The notes: a model not told the origin generated them from the letters alone. A stretch of DNA of 64,000 nt from Cyrtodaria siliqua (GCA_037043455.1 JAWPHD010001289.1:273504-337503), one strand, 5' to 3'; positions 10,761 to 21,223 are shown, counted from the first letter of the stretch. A program made the numbers and translations.

Positions 10761-11999
10761 CTATCTGCAGGCTAAGACACGCTTAAGGTCACGCCTAAAT
10801 GCCTTGTTCATAAAGGCATACACTATTGGATTGGCCACATTGTAGAAGAAGTACATGTAGAAGACGACCATATTATAAGGAATAACTCGGTGTGCCATCA
10901 ACCACGCGGGAAGAAATACTATAATGAACACGGCTGTAACAGAACACAGCATGCACGCCGTGCGTATGTTAGCAACTAAAGCCTTTTTGCCAATTGACAC
11001 TTTTCGGCATACATCTGTCTTTTTTAATTTTAAACATTCAGTTTCTAAATATGTGAGTACAACTTCAGTGTGTACGCAGTTATAGAAAATGGATGCCCTT
11101 TTCTGTGCAGGTGAACTATTCAGTTCTTTGCAAGAGGAGCACATGTTTTCTTGCATGCGCATACTTTGGCGCCGTGCGCGTCTTAACGTGACAAACCTGA
11201 AAAGCAAGATGTACATTACAACGACGATGATCAAGGCTAACAAGAAGAAGCTTGAATATATTTGTTGATATATCGCAGTAAAGCTTTCGCTAAATATGAG
11301 GTCACTTGGCCTGCACACGCCACTACTATCTGATTCCGTTTCTCTTGCGTAATTTGAATTGAGTAAATTCTGAAGATTACCAATTGCATCATTGTAACTG
11401 TCCGTTGTGTTGTGATGTGCATCTTTGCTTGTGCCATTCAATATACCAAAATACATGGCAATGTCATATTCGGAAATAATGGAAGAGCTGTGTGCTTTTG
11501 TTTCCGAATTCACTACGCCGTAATTCAGAGATGTGATTATTCCCAAAGTGAGAGCGATCATAGCCAGACAAAATACCACCCACTTTGCAAGATAAGCGGT
11601 CAGTATGCGCTTAAATGGATGACATACACCGAGGTATCTATCCACAGCTATGGCTGCCATTATCAAAGCCGAAAATGGCACATTGGATGTAATGAGAAGC
11701 AAGTAGAACTTGCAGAAGATGTCATATTTGACATAATGGTCCATATATTCAAATACCACAGTGTATGGTATTATGATAATGCAAGTGAGAAAATCCGTGC
11801 TTGCCAGTGTAATGATGAAAATAGTTGAAGCCTTTTTGTTCCTCTTTCTGATGTAGATATTCAAAACCATAAAGTTGCCGAGAGCTCCAAGAACGCTAAA
11901 AATGGACAATATTCCAGTAACTGCCTTCAGGATGGTCGATTCTTTCTCTGAACTCATATGTACCATTTCAGAATCGTGTGAAACGTTTGTGTCCGCCAT
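10761..11999 (-). CDS. Class A (rhodopsin-like) G-protein-coupled receptor
   Basis: Encodes 412 residues with seven membrane segments, presumably a plasma-membrane receptor signalling through G proteins; the ligand is unknown. Visible motifs: GN in TM1 (residues 41-42), LASTD in TM2 (65-69), TM3 cysteine 96, DRY 120-122, NPIVY in TM7 (390-394), and helix 8 FRRDLKRVL (401-409). The second extracellular loop is very long (about 159-246), with cysteine 229 as probable disulphide partner and N-glycosylation sites NGT and NTT; NVS lies near the N-terminus. Oddities: the TM6 CWxP motif is VFLP, with F362 for the usual tryptophan, and the TM5 proline position appears to be alanine 255. I start at 11999 because the upstream in-frame ATG (12020) lies before a good splice acceptor (TTATTTCACAG). 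The frame is unbroken. Molluscan peptide or amine receptors are the closest general fit; no subfamily is assigned. Confidence 0.9.
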   Translation of the reverse strand: MADTNVSHDSEMVHMSSEKESTILKAVTGILSIFSVLGALGNFMVLNIYIRKRNKKASTIFIITLASTDFLTCIIIIPYTVVFEYMDHYVKYDIFCKFYLLLITSNVPFSALIMAAIAVDRYLGVCHPFKRILTAYLAKWVVFCLAMIALTLGIITSLNYGVVNSETKAHSSSIISEYDIAMYFGILNGTSKDAHHNTTDSYNDAIGNLQNLLNSNYARETESDSSGVCRPSDLIFSESFTAIYQQIYSSFFLLALIIVVVMYILLFRFVTLRRARRQSMRMQENMCSSCKELNSSPAQKRASIFYNCVHTEVVLTYLETECLKLKKTDVCRKVSIGKKALVANIRTACMLCSVTAVFIIVFLPAWLMAHRVIPYNMVVFYMYFFYNVANPIVYAFMNKAFRRDLKRVLACR

Positions 12000-12006
12000 T
12001 GTTTGT

Positions 12007-12819
12007 CTGTGAAATAACAAAGAAATATAACTTACATATACGTAAAATTATACAATAAATTTAGAATACTAACGTCGGCTCACCGCGATGTTCTGGTAAT
12101 TCATTTGACGCCGTTTTTAATGAAGAAGTTTAGTAACTGTTACTTGTTTTGTTATGTTATTAGTATATGGTGAAGGATGTGACATCTACATTTACCGCGA
12201 AATATGTATGATGTCATTGTAATAGCATACCAAATGGCATAGATGTTCGTACATTAAATATGAAATAATGACCATTTGAAATTTAAATTCATATTTGGAA
12301 AAAAATAAGCTTAATTTGGACTTTCCTGCTCTCGCATTAATGGGTTACTATGACAACTTATATAATGCCTGTATACAATTTTAATTATAAACTGATATCA
12401 ACTATCCCATAAAGGATAAATAATAAATTAAATAGTTTAATATTGTGTTTAGTTTAATAATATTTGATTTCATATATGTTACAATACATCAATTCAACAT
12501 CACGATATTCATAGCAATATATGCAAATGGATTGAACTACGTTATTACAGCATTTTGTGTCAATTAATATTGTGTGTAAATTTGATTGTTAACACTTCAA
12601 TAAAAAAGATTGTATAGAAAAAGTCTACGTAATTTTGGATCACACCTCGTATATGTGGTTATGTTAAGAAAATAAAAAATTACCGTGATAACCGTAATAT
12701 GTACTAATTTCAGTACGGACACGATCACAGATACAACTAATGAACATCAAATAATTACCTAAATAAAGGTTAGATAGGATTATGTATCTTTGTGTAACTA
12801 ATTGTCTAAACTCACTTAC
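12007..12819 (-). other. Putative 5' UTR intron of the GPCR gene
   Basis: A pyrimidine-rich acceptor ending CACAG lies 7 bases before the ATG, and a strong donor GTAAGTGAG starts at 12819. Together they define an 813-base intron separating a non-coding first exon from the coding exon. No other coding potential is seen inside. Inference from splice signals only. Confidence 0.4.
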
Positions 12820-12957
12820 CTTTTAGTAACAAGTACGGATGAATGAATCCACAGCAGAAGTATGTAAAGAATTCTCCAAAGATACGTATGAATACAGTAA
12901 TATATGAAGAGCCCACAGCGTCCAAGAACTCTCTGCAGTTAACTAGCATTAACACCC

Positions 12958-12963
12958 TTTATA
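12958..12963 (-). promoter_or_regulatory. Candidate TATA box of the GPCR gene
   Basis: TATAAA on the minus strand (GATATAAAGGGTG) lies about 140 bases upstream of the candidate donor at 12819. This would give a short first exon of roughly 110 bases. The spacing is sensible but the motif alone is weak evidence in AT-rich DNA. Confidence 0.25.
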
Positions 12964-13847
12964 TCCTTGGATCAATTAGTTTTGACATTCGCATTCCTGT
13001 GTATTGAATAACCTAATTATTTATACGGAGATGATCGGAAATGATCAGCTGTTTTTCATTTAAAAATGCCCCGTCAACATCTCTTTTTCAGAGAAGATAT
13101 CAGAATATATTTTCATATTAATATTACCATATTGTTAACTTACGTCAAGGTTTAAATTTCATGACGTCGATATTGATGTCAGGAATTCAATAGTAACGAG
13201 TGTTAGTACAATAAAACCAATACTCATAGAAGCAGTTAATAAGTAATATGAACAGGCACCGACGTATTTTGAGGACAATGACGATGACGACGAATTTGAT
13301 AAATAATACTCCTTAGATAGTTGTATTCCAAATTTATAATGCAAGTACTAAAGCTTTTAACAGAGACATTGAACAACTGATTCTTAATTACGTGGTGCAA
13401 ACTCCCAGATCTTAATACTGCCACTGAACATTTTACAAAGGAGTTTTTAAAATGCTTTGATAAACATGTAAATTTAAACACCAAAATTTGCCTATGAAAC
13501 CGGCTCTTTTCGCGAATTCAGTATCGAGGAAAAGTATTTTAAAAAGAGAATATTGCTCTTTAACACATTTCAATTTAAATAAATCAAACCGTATTTGAGG
13601 AATTGCAGGCAATAAACTGAAATGGAAATCAATCAGAATTTATTTTTGGGATAAAGTATTAAAGAATTTTGCCCACTAACAATCCATTTATAACAAACAA
13701 ATGTACATTCGGCCAGAGAAAAAAATAAAGTATTAAACGAAAACGACGTATTGATTAGTGATGTGGAAGAAATCTGTTACATGTTCAATGAATTGTTGTA
13801 GCTAGTTATATAGTGATCAGAAAGAAATCTGACACATGTTCAGTGAT
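12964..13847. other. AT-rich intergenic DNA
   Basis: No gene, tRNA or clear repeat seen. A run of GACGATGACGACGA-like triplets near 13277-13291 creates serine-rich open frames on the minus strand that are not convincing. Confidence 0.5.
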
Positions 13848-13930
13848 TTGTTTGTTTGTTTGCATTGTGTTTTATGTCATTCTCAACACATGTAAGGTTA
13901 TATATGACAGTCGATTTTTTGTGGAGGAGG
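13848..13930 (-). mobile_element. SINE fragment
   Basis: Resembles the 3' part of the SINE at 39323-39580 read in the same orientation: a GTTTGTTTGTTTG tail, TCTCAACACATGTAAGGTTATATATGAC, then a TTTTTTGTGG...GGCAGA stretch. The head is missing. Confidence 0.5.
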
Positions 13931-13943
13931 CAGATCGCCCATT

Positions 13944-14168
13944 TATTACTTATTTCTTATTATCTATTTGTTAAGATCGGGTTAATGAAAACATAGCGGA
14001 TATCTCGTTAATATCAACGGGATATCCGTCATGTTTTCAATAACCCGCAGATAATATCAACGAGATATCCGCCATGTTTTCATTAACCCGCAGATAATAT
14101 CAACGAGATATCCGCCATGTTTTCATTAACCCGCCCTTAACAGATAGGTAATACGAAATAAGTAATAC
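13944..14168. repeat. Foldback element with internal 43-bp tandem repeats
   Basis: The outer arms match inverted: TTATTACTTATTTCTTATTATC on the left against ATAGGTAATACGAAATAAGTAAT on the right, continuing into GGGTTAATGAAAACAT. Inside, a unit beginning ATATCAACG(A/G)GATATCC recurs at 14011, 14054 and 14097, and a reversed half-unit lies at 13983-14010. GATACGAAATAAGT is echoed further right to about 14210. Confidence 0.75.
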
Positions 14169-14458
14169 CTTAACAAACACATGTAGGTGATACGAAATAA
14201 GTTATAAGAAATAAGTAATAACAAATAAGGTATAACTAATGTCATAACTAATAAGTCATAACCAATAAATGAATCCCTCCGGGGTTTCCGTAAGTAAGTC
14301 GTTTACCTCAGGGCACAAATATCTTTGAAAGGGCCATGTACCATTTTATCAGCATTTTAATCCCCTTTTACGTGATTTTAGACCTTGATATGGTTGCAAC
14401 ACTGCTCTTATAAAGACAGATGCGAACTGTAAACTTGCTCGTGACAAAAACAAATATA

Positions 14459-14918
14459 CTAAAGCGAAAAAGAAACGCAACTCGGGAAAATCCGCTATAT
14501 ATTGTATATACTGCCCACTTAATTCCACATAATATTCCAAAAAAATCCCAAGATGCTGTACTAAAAAACTGCAACTAGTTAGATAAAGAACACAAACTGT
14601 GATGTTGTAGACATTTTAATCACAGTACAATTTATAACAATAAATTCATAAATGTTGAAGACCTCTTTGAAAAATTGAGCCATTTCAGTACTGTAGTTAA
14701 CGTAAAGAGTTTGCAAAAATGTCTAAGTTTGCTCACATGCTTGAGCCAAACGCATACTTTGTCATTAATGAAACTTTGAAGGAATACTATTAGGAAAGTT
14801 ATGTGTTGTTTTAGTCTCTTTTTTTCCGAATGTTGCCATGTACCGTTAGATTAACAGCATGATATTGAACAAACAATATATAGCGGAAATACCGAGTTGC
14901 GTTTCTTTTTCGTTTCAG
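14459..14918. mobile_element. MITE with ~45-bp terminal inverted repeats and TA target duplication
   Basis: The left end (CTAAAGCGAAAAAGAAACGC...) and the reverse complement of the right end (CTGAAACGAAAAAGAAACGC...) match for about 45 bases, to CCGCTATATATTG. TA flanks both sides (14457-14458, 14919-14920), as for Tc1/mariner-type insertions. It is 460 bp with no transposase, so non-autonomous. A partial copy abuts the GPCR at 10743. Confidence 0.8.
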
Positions 14919-15054
14919 TATATCTGGCTGCAATATTAATGGATGTGACTGCCTATCCTATAAGTTACTTTTGTCAAAACAAGAACATTATGCTTGTCAA
15001 CAATCCTGTTGAATTGGTATAAAGCTAGGGATCAAATAGTACCCTGTGTGTAAA

Positions 15055-15180
15055 ACAAGAGCCCAAGAAGGCCTATGGACGCCCTACTGGCTAAAGATAA
15101 AGTTTCTGTATAAGGGGCTATAACTCTGTCAAAAAGCTTTCAACCGGACTAGTTTAAATCCGGCGGGGAACCGCCACTTC
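15055..15180 (+). mobile_element. 5' end of a D-type tandem-repeat element, truncated
   Basis: Begins ACAAGAGCCCAAGAAGGCC, then GGACGCCCTACTGGCTAAAG, then one partial D-type monomer (GGCTATAACTCTGTCAAAA, TCAACCGG) that breaks off after about 80 bases. It matches, inverted, the termini at 25078-25120 and 35711-35753. Confidence 0.6.
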
Positions 15181-15514
15181 GCAGGATAGACTGGAGTAGG
15201 GTCTAGTACACTGGTAATATCAATACTTTTTGGTTACTTAATGTTATTATCAATATTTTACCATATTTGTTATAATAGTGAATAAATGAGAGTTAGTTTA
15301 ATCTCGAAATATAATGTGTTTGTATTGTGTTTTTGTCCATTCATGTCCTTTTAGCGCAAAATGAATAATTCAGTGGAATAATATGTCATCATGCAAATAT
15401 GCAAGTGAAATGGTTATAAAACAAAAATAATGTGTGATGGTCATCTTAATATAGTTTTTGATGAAAATGAAACTCATACGTTTACTCAGTAATTTTTACG
15501 TTTAATTAATGATT

Positions 15515-15730
15515 TAGTGGAGTGCGTGGTCCAGTGGTAGAGCGCCGAACTCCAAATCGAGAGGTCGTGGGTTCGATCCTCGTCGCGGCCACGTTATTTA
15601 TCCTTGAGCAAGATAATTAATCTACATTGCTTAGTACTGGTTCTACCCAGGAAGCCATCGAGAGTGATTAATCTAAGTTGCAATAACTTGTTTCGCAGTC
15701 GATGTAAAACAAATATGTTTAAACTAAAAA
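15515..15730 (+). mobile_element. tRNA-derived SINE
   Basis: The head has an A-box (TGGTCCAGTGGTAGAGCG), a loop ACTCCAAAT like tRNA-Trp (CCA), and a B-box (GGGTTCGATCC). The 5' and 3' acceptor sides do not pair, so this is not a tRNA gene. The body holds the core GTACTGGTTCTACCCAGGAA shared with other SINEs here, and the tail ends AAACTAAAAA. AATGATT flanks both ends (15508-15514, 15731-15737) as a probable target duplication. Confidence 0.75.
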
Positions 15731-15891
15731 AATGATTACATCAAAGGCAATTACAGAATTCGACGTTCGTGTGATGTTTTTCGCCCTATGCATTAATGGC
15801 AATGATCATTTGAATATAATCAAAGATGAAAACAGAACTTTAATCTCTGTTGTAATAAAAGCTTATTCTCGCCACATCAGTATTGGGGATG

Positions 15892-15955
15892 TTGGTGTGT
15901 GGGTGTGGTGGGGGTGGGATGGGGGGGGGGGGTGGGGTTCGGGGGAGGGTGTTGA
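15892..15955 (+). repeat. G-rich tract with quadruplex potential
   Basis: Many runs of three or more G, including an eleven-base G-run, within about 60 bases. The base composition is extreme compared with the AT-rich surroundings. An open frame through it is glycine/tryptophan-rich and not credible. Confidence 0.7.
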
Positions 15956-16271
15956 AGTTAAGACAATATTCGATGTTCTCTGTATGAGTATAATGCATGA
16001 CGAAATGAATAAAGACAATGCTTAAATGGTAATGACAATGATGAATGGAAATAGCATCTCACAAGTAAAGTATTGTATAGAAATCACATTCTGACATAAT
16101 AATAATAACAAGCTGAATGTACAAGAAAGTTCTAATTGAAAATAACATAGGATCGCAATAATGGAATTGAACTGTACATGAAAATATACAAATTCTTATG
16201 AACTAAATAACTCCTAAAATAACCATTTCTAGAGAAAAGTAATTTAACACATTGATTGATACATGTCTCAT

Positions 16272-17640
16272 AAATAATAATGTATTGTTAAATAAATGTT
16301 TTTATGTTACTTACAATACTAATAATTTGTTTAAAGTTGTTTTGCTTCAACTATTCTAATGCCTTTATAGATGGGCCGGTGGTCTTCAAACGCTTTTAAA
16401 AAATATATCAGAATTCCGGTTTTGAAGATATAAGCAGGCGTTCTTTCATAATTTAGGTATATCATCATGTAAACACAATTTTATTATGGTCATTGTAAAC
16501 GTTTGATAATCATGGCATGGGGTTAGGGGTCTCTGCCATGTTTATCTAGCGTAAGATACAAGTACAGTAACTTTATAATGTCAACACAGGATAAACAGAC
16601 TATGGGGACAGGGGCCTCTGGAAATGTTTTCCTGTGTAACTATTTTGTTTGTAAAATACTGTAACATTATGGATTTTATAGAAGTTAAGGGTGTTTTAGC
16701 TACCAATATTGTTTTCTTAATTCATTGCATGTACACCAATGTATGTCTAGTCGATAAGATATTACACTCATTGTGTTGAGATATTTACGAAAAGTAATTT
16801 TATGTATTCTTTTACAGCGAATTCGCAATTTATCTAGTCAAATGTAGTATATTCACATGTGTTTAATCATTGCTTACATGAACGTAACAATTGTAATTCC
16901 CAGTTCATATATTTGTCTCACTCTACGGTATTGTGTTATACCTGCTAAGGTAGATATTTCAGCAATATGTGGCGTTTATATTCGTCCCCCATCTTTGATG
17001 TTATTCATTTAAATTTAATAAATACACGGAATGTTATACATGAGTGTTTTAAGATATGATTTGAATAACTTTTCAATTATGTCATTTACTAAATAAATGG
17101 CCAATTCAATTTCATATCGGTTTATCTCTTTTATTTATTCCATCGGAAGTGTATACTTTGAATTTACATCAAACAGAGCGCAACTCAGGAGTGAGTATCG
17201 GTTAATATTGTAAGGTCAGCATAAATAATAATGTATTGTTAAATAAATGTTTTTATGTTACTTACAATACTAATCATTTGTTTAAAGTTGTTTCTAATAC
17301 TTCTATAGAAAATATGAGTGGTTTCTACGCTGTTGTAGATATAACTCATCACCTTTGATCGATGGGGAAAGTAAACAAAGAAAGGAAACCCACCATCCCA
17401 CCTAACAAACCTCATATTTTACTATATATGCATACACCATGATATAGATAGATATTATTTCTTATTTCATTATGTTCTTGTATTGGGGCGTTTATATTCG
17501 TCCCCCACCTTTGACGTTATTCATTAAATTAATAAATACAGAGAATGTAATACATGAGTGTTTTAAGATATGAATTGAATAACTTTTCAATTATGTCATT
17601 TACCATAAATAAACATATAACTAACCTGAATATATATACT
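16272..17640. repeat. Local imperfect direct duplication
   Basis: The ~70 bases from 16272 (TAATAATGTATTGTTAAATA...) recur at 17225, and the ~130 bases from 16972 (GGCGTTTATATTCGTCCCCC...) recur at 17487. The spacings differ (about 950 and 515), so one copy has lost or gained internal sequence. No gene inside. Confidence 0.8.
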
Positions 17641-18679
17641 ATCTTTTACAAGATAAATATTACAGATTGCAAAATTGCAATATCTTCTGTTCTTTCTCTA
17701 CCAAGACGTTCAACTGCGCGTATGATTTTTCCGCCAGGTTAGTTGTGTCAAAGGTTAAATTTACTCACCTGTGAACTGTTACTGAAGTTTAAAGGTGGTC
17801 ATCCTAATCTGAAATGTCTAACGTAAGGTAAAGAGAAAGTAGAGTGAAAGATGAAATGAGTGATAAAAAGAGATGATAAACTGATTAAATGTTGAAAACA
17901 CAACACAATCGTGGGATATACTGTCATCCTGTGACATTATTATGGGCTAAGGTTCAACTCAGGATTTCTAAAGGGTGTTGTTACACACACATGTTTAAAT
18001 CTAATTAATTTAAGTTATAACAATCATACCAACAAACATCCGTGGATTCAGTAATCTAACCAGGCTGCAGATGTAAGATGATGATCACACTTTCATGAAA
18101 TAGTTTGTCATCTTATAATTAATTCAATGCCGACAAAAGTGTTGATGTAGGTAAAAAAATATAATTCTATAAAGTCTATAAGTGTAATCCCTCTTTTTTT
18201 TAACAAGTTATCGTTTCATTTTCTCCACAAATGCGATGTGGTAGAGCTGGCTTGGAATTCACCAACCAATCTTGAGACTATCTTAGACTCTTAGACTTAA
18301 GCCCAAGTATGAAAATTTCAATTACAAATACTTCTAAATGTTTAAAGGATAAACGTTTATGACAAGCTGTTATGAATAAATATGATAAATACTAACAGAT
18401 AGAAACTTCATATGATTGTTTATCTTTGAAGGTCTTGGGAATATTTGTGAACGAAATTTGAGTACTTGAGCTCAAGTCTAAAACTAGTTTGAAGAATGGT
18501 TGGTGAATTTGGAACTTTTGCATTAAAGCCTGATTTTTCTTATGCAAAACTGACACCGGAGGAAAGAAATGTGCCGCAGTAAAGCGGAACACCAGACAAT
18601 ATTATTGTGCTTGCTAAGCAACGGTTAGAAACATTTAAGTGTACTGTTGCGCAGCAACATAACGATTCCGATGATAATT
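17641..18679. other. Unassigned AT-rich DNA
   Basis: No gene or repeat recognised. The minus-strand open frame at 18392-18592 has no family resemblance. Confidence 0.5.
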
Positions 18680-18681
18680 GA

Positions 18682-18870
18682 ACACAATCACCGGAAATTA
18701 ATTCCACAAAAAAAAGCTAAAAATCAATCCCCACAAATTAATTCCACAGAAAAAGCTAAAAAATCAATCATCGAAAATTATTAATTCACCAGAAAAATGT
18801 AAAAAACAATCACCGGAAGTTAATACCCCAGAAATACATGAAACACACTCACCAGAAAAATAACAGATAT
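18682..18870 (+). repeat. Degenerate ~45-bp repeats in the pseudogene's 5' part
   Basis: About four units of a CACCGGAAATTAATTCC...AAAGCTAAAAA type, which in frame would give a repeated SPEIN-S-EKAK segment. Later units carry stops. Probably a disordered, repeat-rich stretch before the SWIM part. Confidence 0.5.
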
Positions 18871-19620
18871 ATTAAACAAGGATTCAGAACAAACTAAGAA
18901 AATAGACTCGCCTTTTACGTCTGAATTCTATCCCCTAGAAAATAAAGATAAAGAAGTCAATTCACTTTCAGAAAACTATGATTTTATTTTAAATGACGTG
19001 CTCACTGATAAAAATGCAACTATTATCGACGATAAGTCTTACTCCGGACGAAAAGGCAGTGAAAATTTAATAGGACAAAACATGTTAGCAGAACAAATCA
19101 TTAAAGAAAACAAAATTCACTGGGTGCCATCCAGGAAAGTATTTTTAGTTGAAGGCATCAAAGTCTCTAAACGTGTCGTAACATTAACTCCAAAGAAAAC
19201 TTACAGCTGCGATAGAAAAACCGGAAAATGTTATCATATTTTATCAGTAAAATTAGCATTCGATATTGGTACAAATAATCTGTCAAAAATCTCTCATTTT
19301 TAATAAAAATACACCAAACCTCGAGCATCTTAGAAACTGGACAAATGAAACTAAAAAAATCCGATTTAGAAGTAATTGCTGCCCCAGATTCAATAATTAA
19401 AAGCGAAAAGAAACATGAAAAAAAAACTCGTACTTATTGAATTTAAATTTAACTCCGTCATCTTGAATTACTAAGAGAACAAAAAAAGAAACACACAATG
19501 CAGCACAGAAAAGATAAGAGTTGAGGACTTTCCAGAATTGCCTTTATCTTGCATTTTAGAAGAATCAAATGATTTAGACTTTGATGAAAGATGTAATGAT
19601 TTACATGAAAGGACTAGGTA

Positions 19621-20153
19621 TGATAAGGGGCAAAATAGGCCCCCAATATTGAAATTATGAATGCCCAAATTTTTAATAATTATTTTAGCTACAAATGGAC
19701 CAAATAATTATTAGAACTCATTAAAGTAAGTTTGAATGCTCTAAATTAGTTTATGAGCTTCACAAACAAGGCCTTTTCCTTCAAAAATGGAAATTTTGGT
19801 TAATTTTTAGCAGTTTTCACTCAGTTTTGGTCTTGGAAATATAGAGCGCACCCTCGAGCACATCCGATTTTTTGTTAAAACATGTTCTTGATAGGGACAC
19901 ATCATCAGCGAAATAACTGGGTGTGCTCGGAGGTGCGCTCTATATTTTTAGGATCCAAAATTTGCCCAAAAAATGTTCAAAATCTACACAATATGACAAA
20001 ATTACCGAAAATGCCATTTGTTGAGACCCTTCTTAGTTTTCTAGATAAATAAAATAAATAAAAGACCTTTCGAATATGAACAGTTTACTTAGGCATGCAC
20101 ACCAAATTAAAGTAAAATAATGTTTTTTGTATTTTGAAACTACCCTCTTATCA
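19621..20153. mobile_element. 533-bp MITE inserted in the pseudogene, TA target duplication
   Basis: The ends are inverted TGATAAGGGG (left) and TGATAAGAGG (reverse complement of right), each flanked by TA (19619-19620, 20154-20155). The centre holds a ~28-base inverted repeat (19837-19947) starting AAATATAGAGCGCACC. It separates a NDLHERTR-coding stretch from the protease part. Confidence 0.65.
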
Positions 20154-21013
20154 TACATTCTTACGATCTCACATTAGACGACAAATCTTTCATCGAAAAC
20201 GACTCTGTGTGGCTGAATGACAAAGTTATAAATACTGCGCAACATGTTTTAAAAGCTCAATTTAATCTAAATACTGGTTTACAGGATATTCCGTTAGTTC
20301 CACATTTTAAGGAGAAAGAATAAATCTGGAACGTCAGCAAAACAATCAATAGTCAGCAACCTCCATATGCTCAAGCTCAAATTGGATTTTGTCGTACAAA
20401 ACAAAAGAGTCAGAAACAATTACAGTTTTAGATAGTTTAAAATCACAAAGAAACAATCAATTCCTCCATTTCTATACAGCTATCTCAAATTTATGCTTCT
20501 GGAAATAGTATCCATGTTTCAGTTCCATATGTGCAAAGACAGCAAAACGGTTCCGATTGTGGTATCTTTGCTGTACTACATTACGTGGTCCCGCCTTAAT
20601 TCCAATAAGCGATGGAAAAGCTTATATTAGCAGGATTTTATAACGGATAAATCGACAAAAAAACACGTTTCAAAAACATTTTTTACTGAAAGAATGTTTC
20701 AAAAACATGTTTTACTGAAAGAAATGCGATAACCTGTTTAGAATTACCTATTAAATGTTTTAATTTTACAAAATGCAAACTTTTTAAGGTTTTATTTTAT
20801 ACCCCAGCCAACCCCGTTTTCGCTTATTGGAGAAGGGGTTGGATGGGGTATGAAAGTTAATACTCGGACCACGTAATGAGCTTTTCTAACCGGACTGTCA
20901 CGCACACATTGTGATTCAAATATAAGCAAAATTAGATTCAACAAGAACCTTATAAGAAAACATTTAATGGACTGCATAAATGCAGAAAAAAATCTTGTTT
21001 TTCCTAAAATTAA

Positions 21014-21223
21014 ATGCCTAAACTGCCTATTGATGCACCAAAAGTCCAAGCTATAAAACTTTGTTGTGAATTGCCCGATTTTGTTGATATTATTAACACG
21101 ATTAAAGGTGGAAACAGAGCCTGTTCTATAACATGGTACCATAAAACGTGCGTTGACAGTACAGAAAATACAACTGAGGATTTTGTGTGCAAAAAGTGTT
21201 CTTGGCATATTTATCTTTTATAA
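21014..21223 (+). pseudogene. PHD-finger-like fragment (right copy)
   Basis: Carries the same PDFVD, WYHKTCV and FVCKKC segments as 232-441. Here GGNRAC replaces CGNRAC, losing one zinc ligand, while LCCE is kept. It lies about 440 bases after the protease cysteine motif and is read as the C-terminal part of that gene. Confidence 0.6.

Larger units (their letters stand above)
18680..21223 (+). pseudogene. Decayed gene with SWIM-like, Ulp1-like protease and PHD-finger parts
   Basis: Three domain remnants lie in order on the plus strand. SWIM-like: 19198-19272 encodes KTGKCYHILSVKLAFDIG, keeping C-x-H but with tyrosine for the first cysteine of the CxC. C48/Ulp1-like protease: 20163-20570, with DSVWLNDKVINTAQHVL, then an NW-I-L block where a catalytic histidine would be expected, a VLDSL stretch with a possible aspartate, and QQNGSDCGIFAV with the catalytic cysteine. 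PHD-like: 21014-21223. Stops and frameshifts separate the parts, and a 533-bp MITE interrupts at 19621-20153. The protease core order is known from Ulp1-type peptidases; this three-domain combination is common in animal multi-copy genes tied to transposons (my recollection). Product not functional here. The tail is duplicated at 232-441. Confidence 0.65.

Noticed and set aside
11412..11828. 138-codon plus-strand open frame
   Set aside because: It lies wholly opposite the GPCR coding exon, whose minus-strand frame has clear family motifs.
11999..12020. Upstream in-frame ATG of the GPCR at 12020
   Set aside because: It lies upstream of a good 3' splice acceptor at 12007, so it is probably intronic; the ATG at 11999 also has a better context.
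15521..15595. tRNA-Trp gene
   Set aside because: Boxes and loop look right, but the acceptor sides do not pair and a SINE body and tail follow.
20792..21208. 138-codon minus-strand open frame in the right duplication copy
   Set aside because: It is antisense to the PHD-like fragment and is broken in the left copy; no domain recognised.
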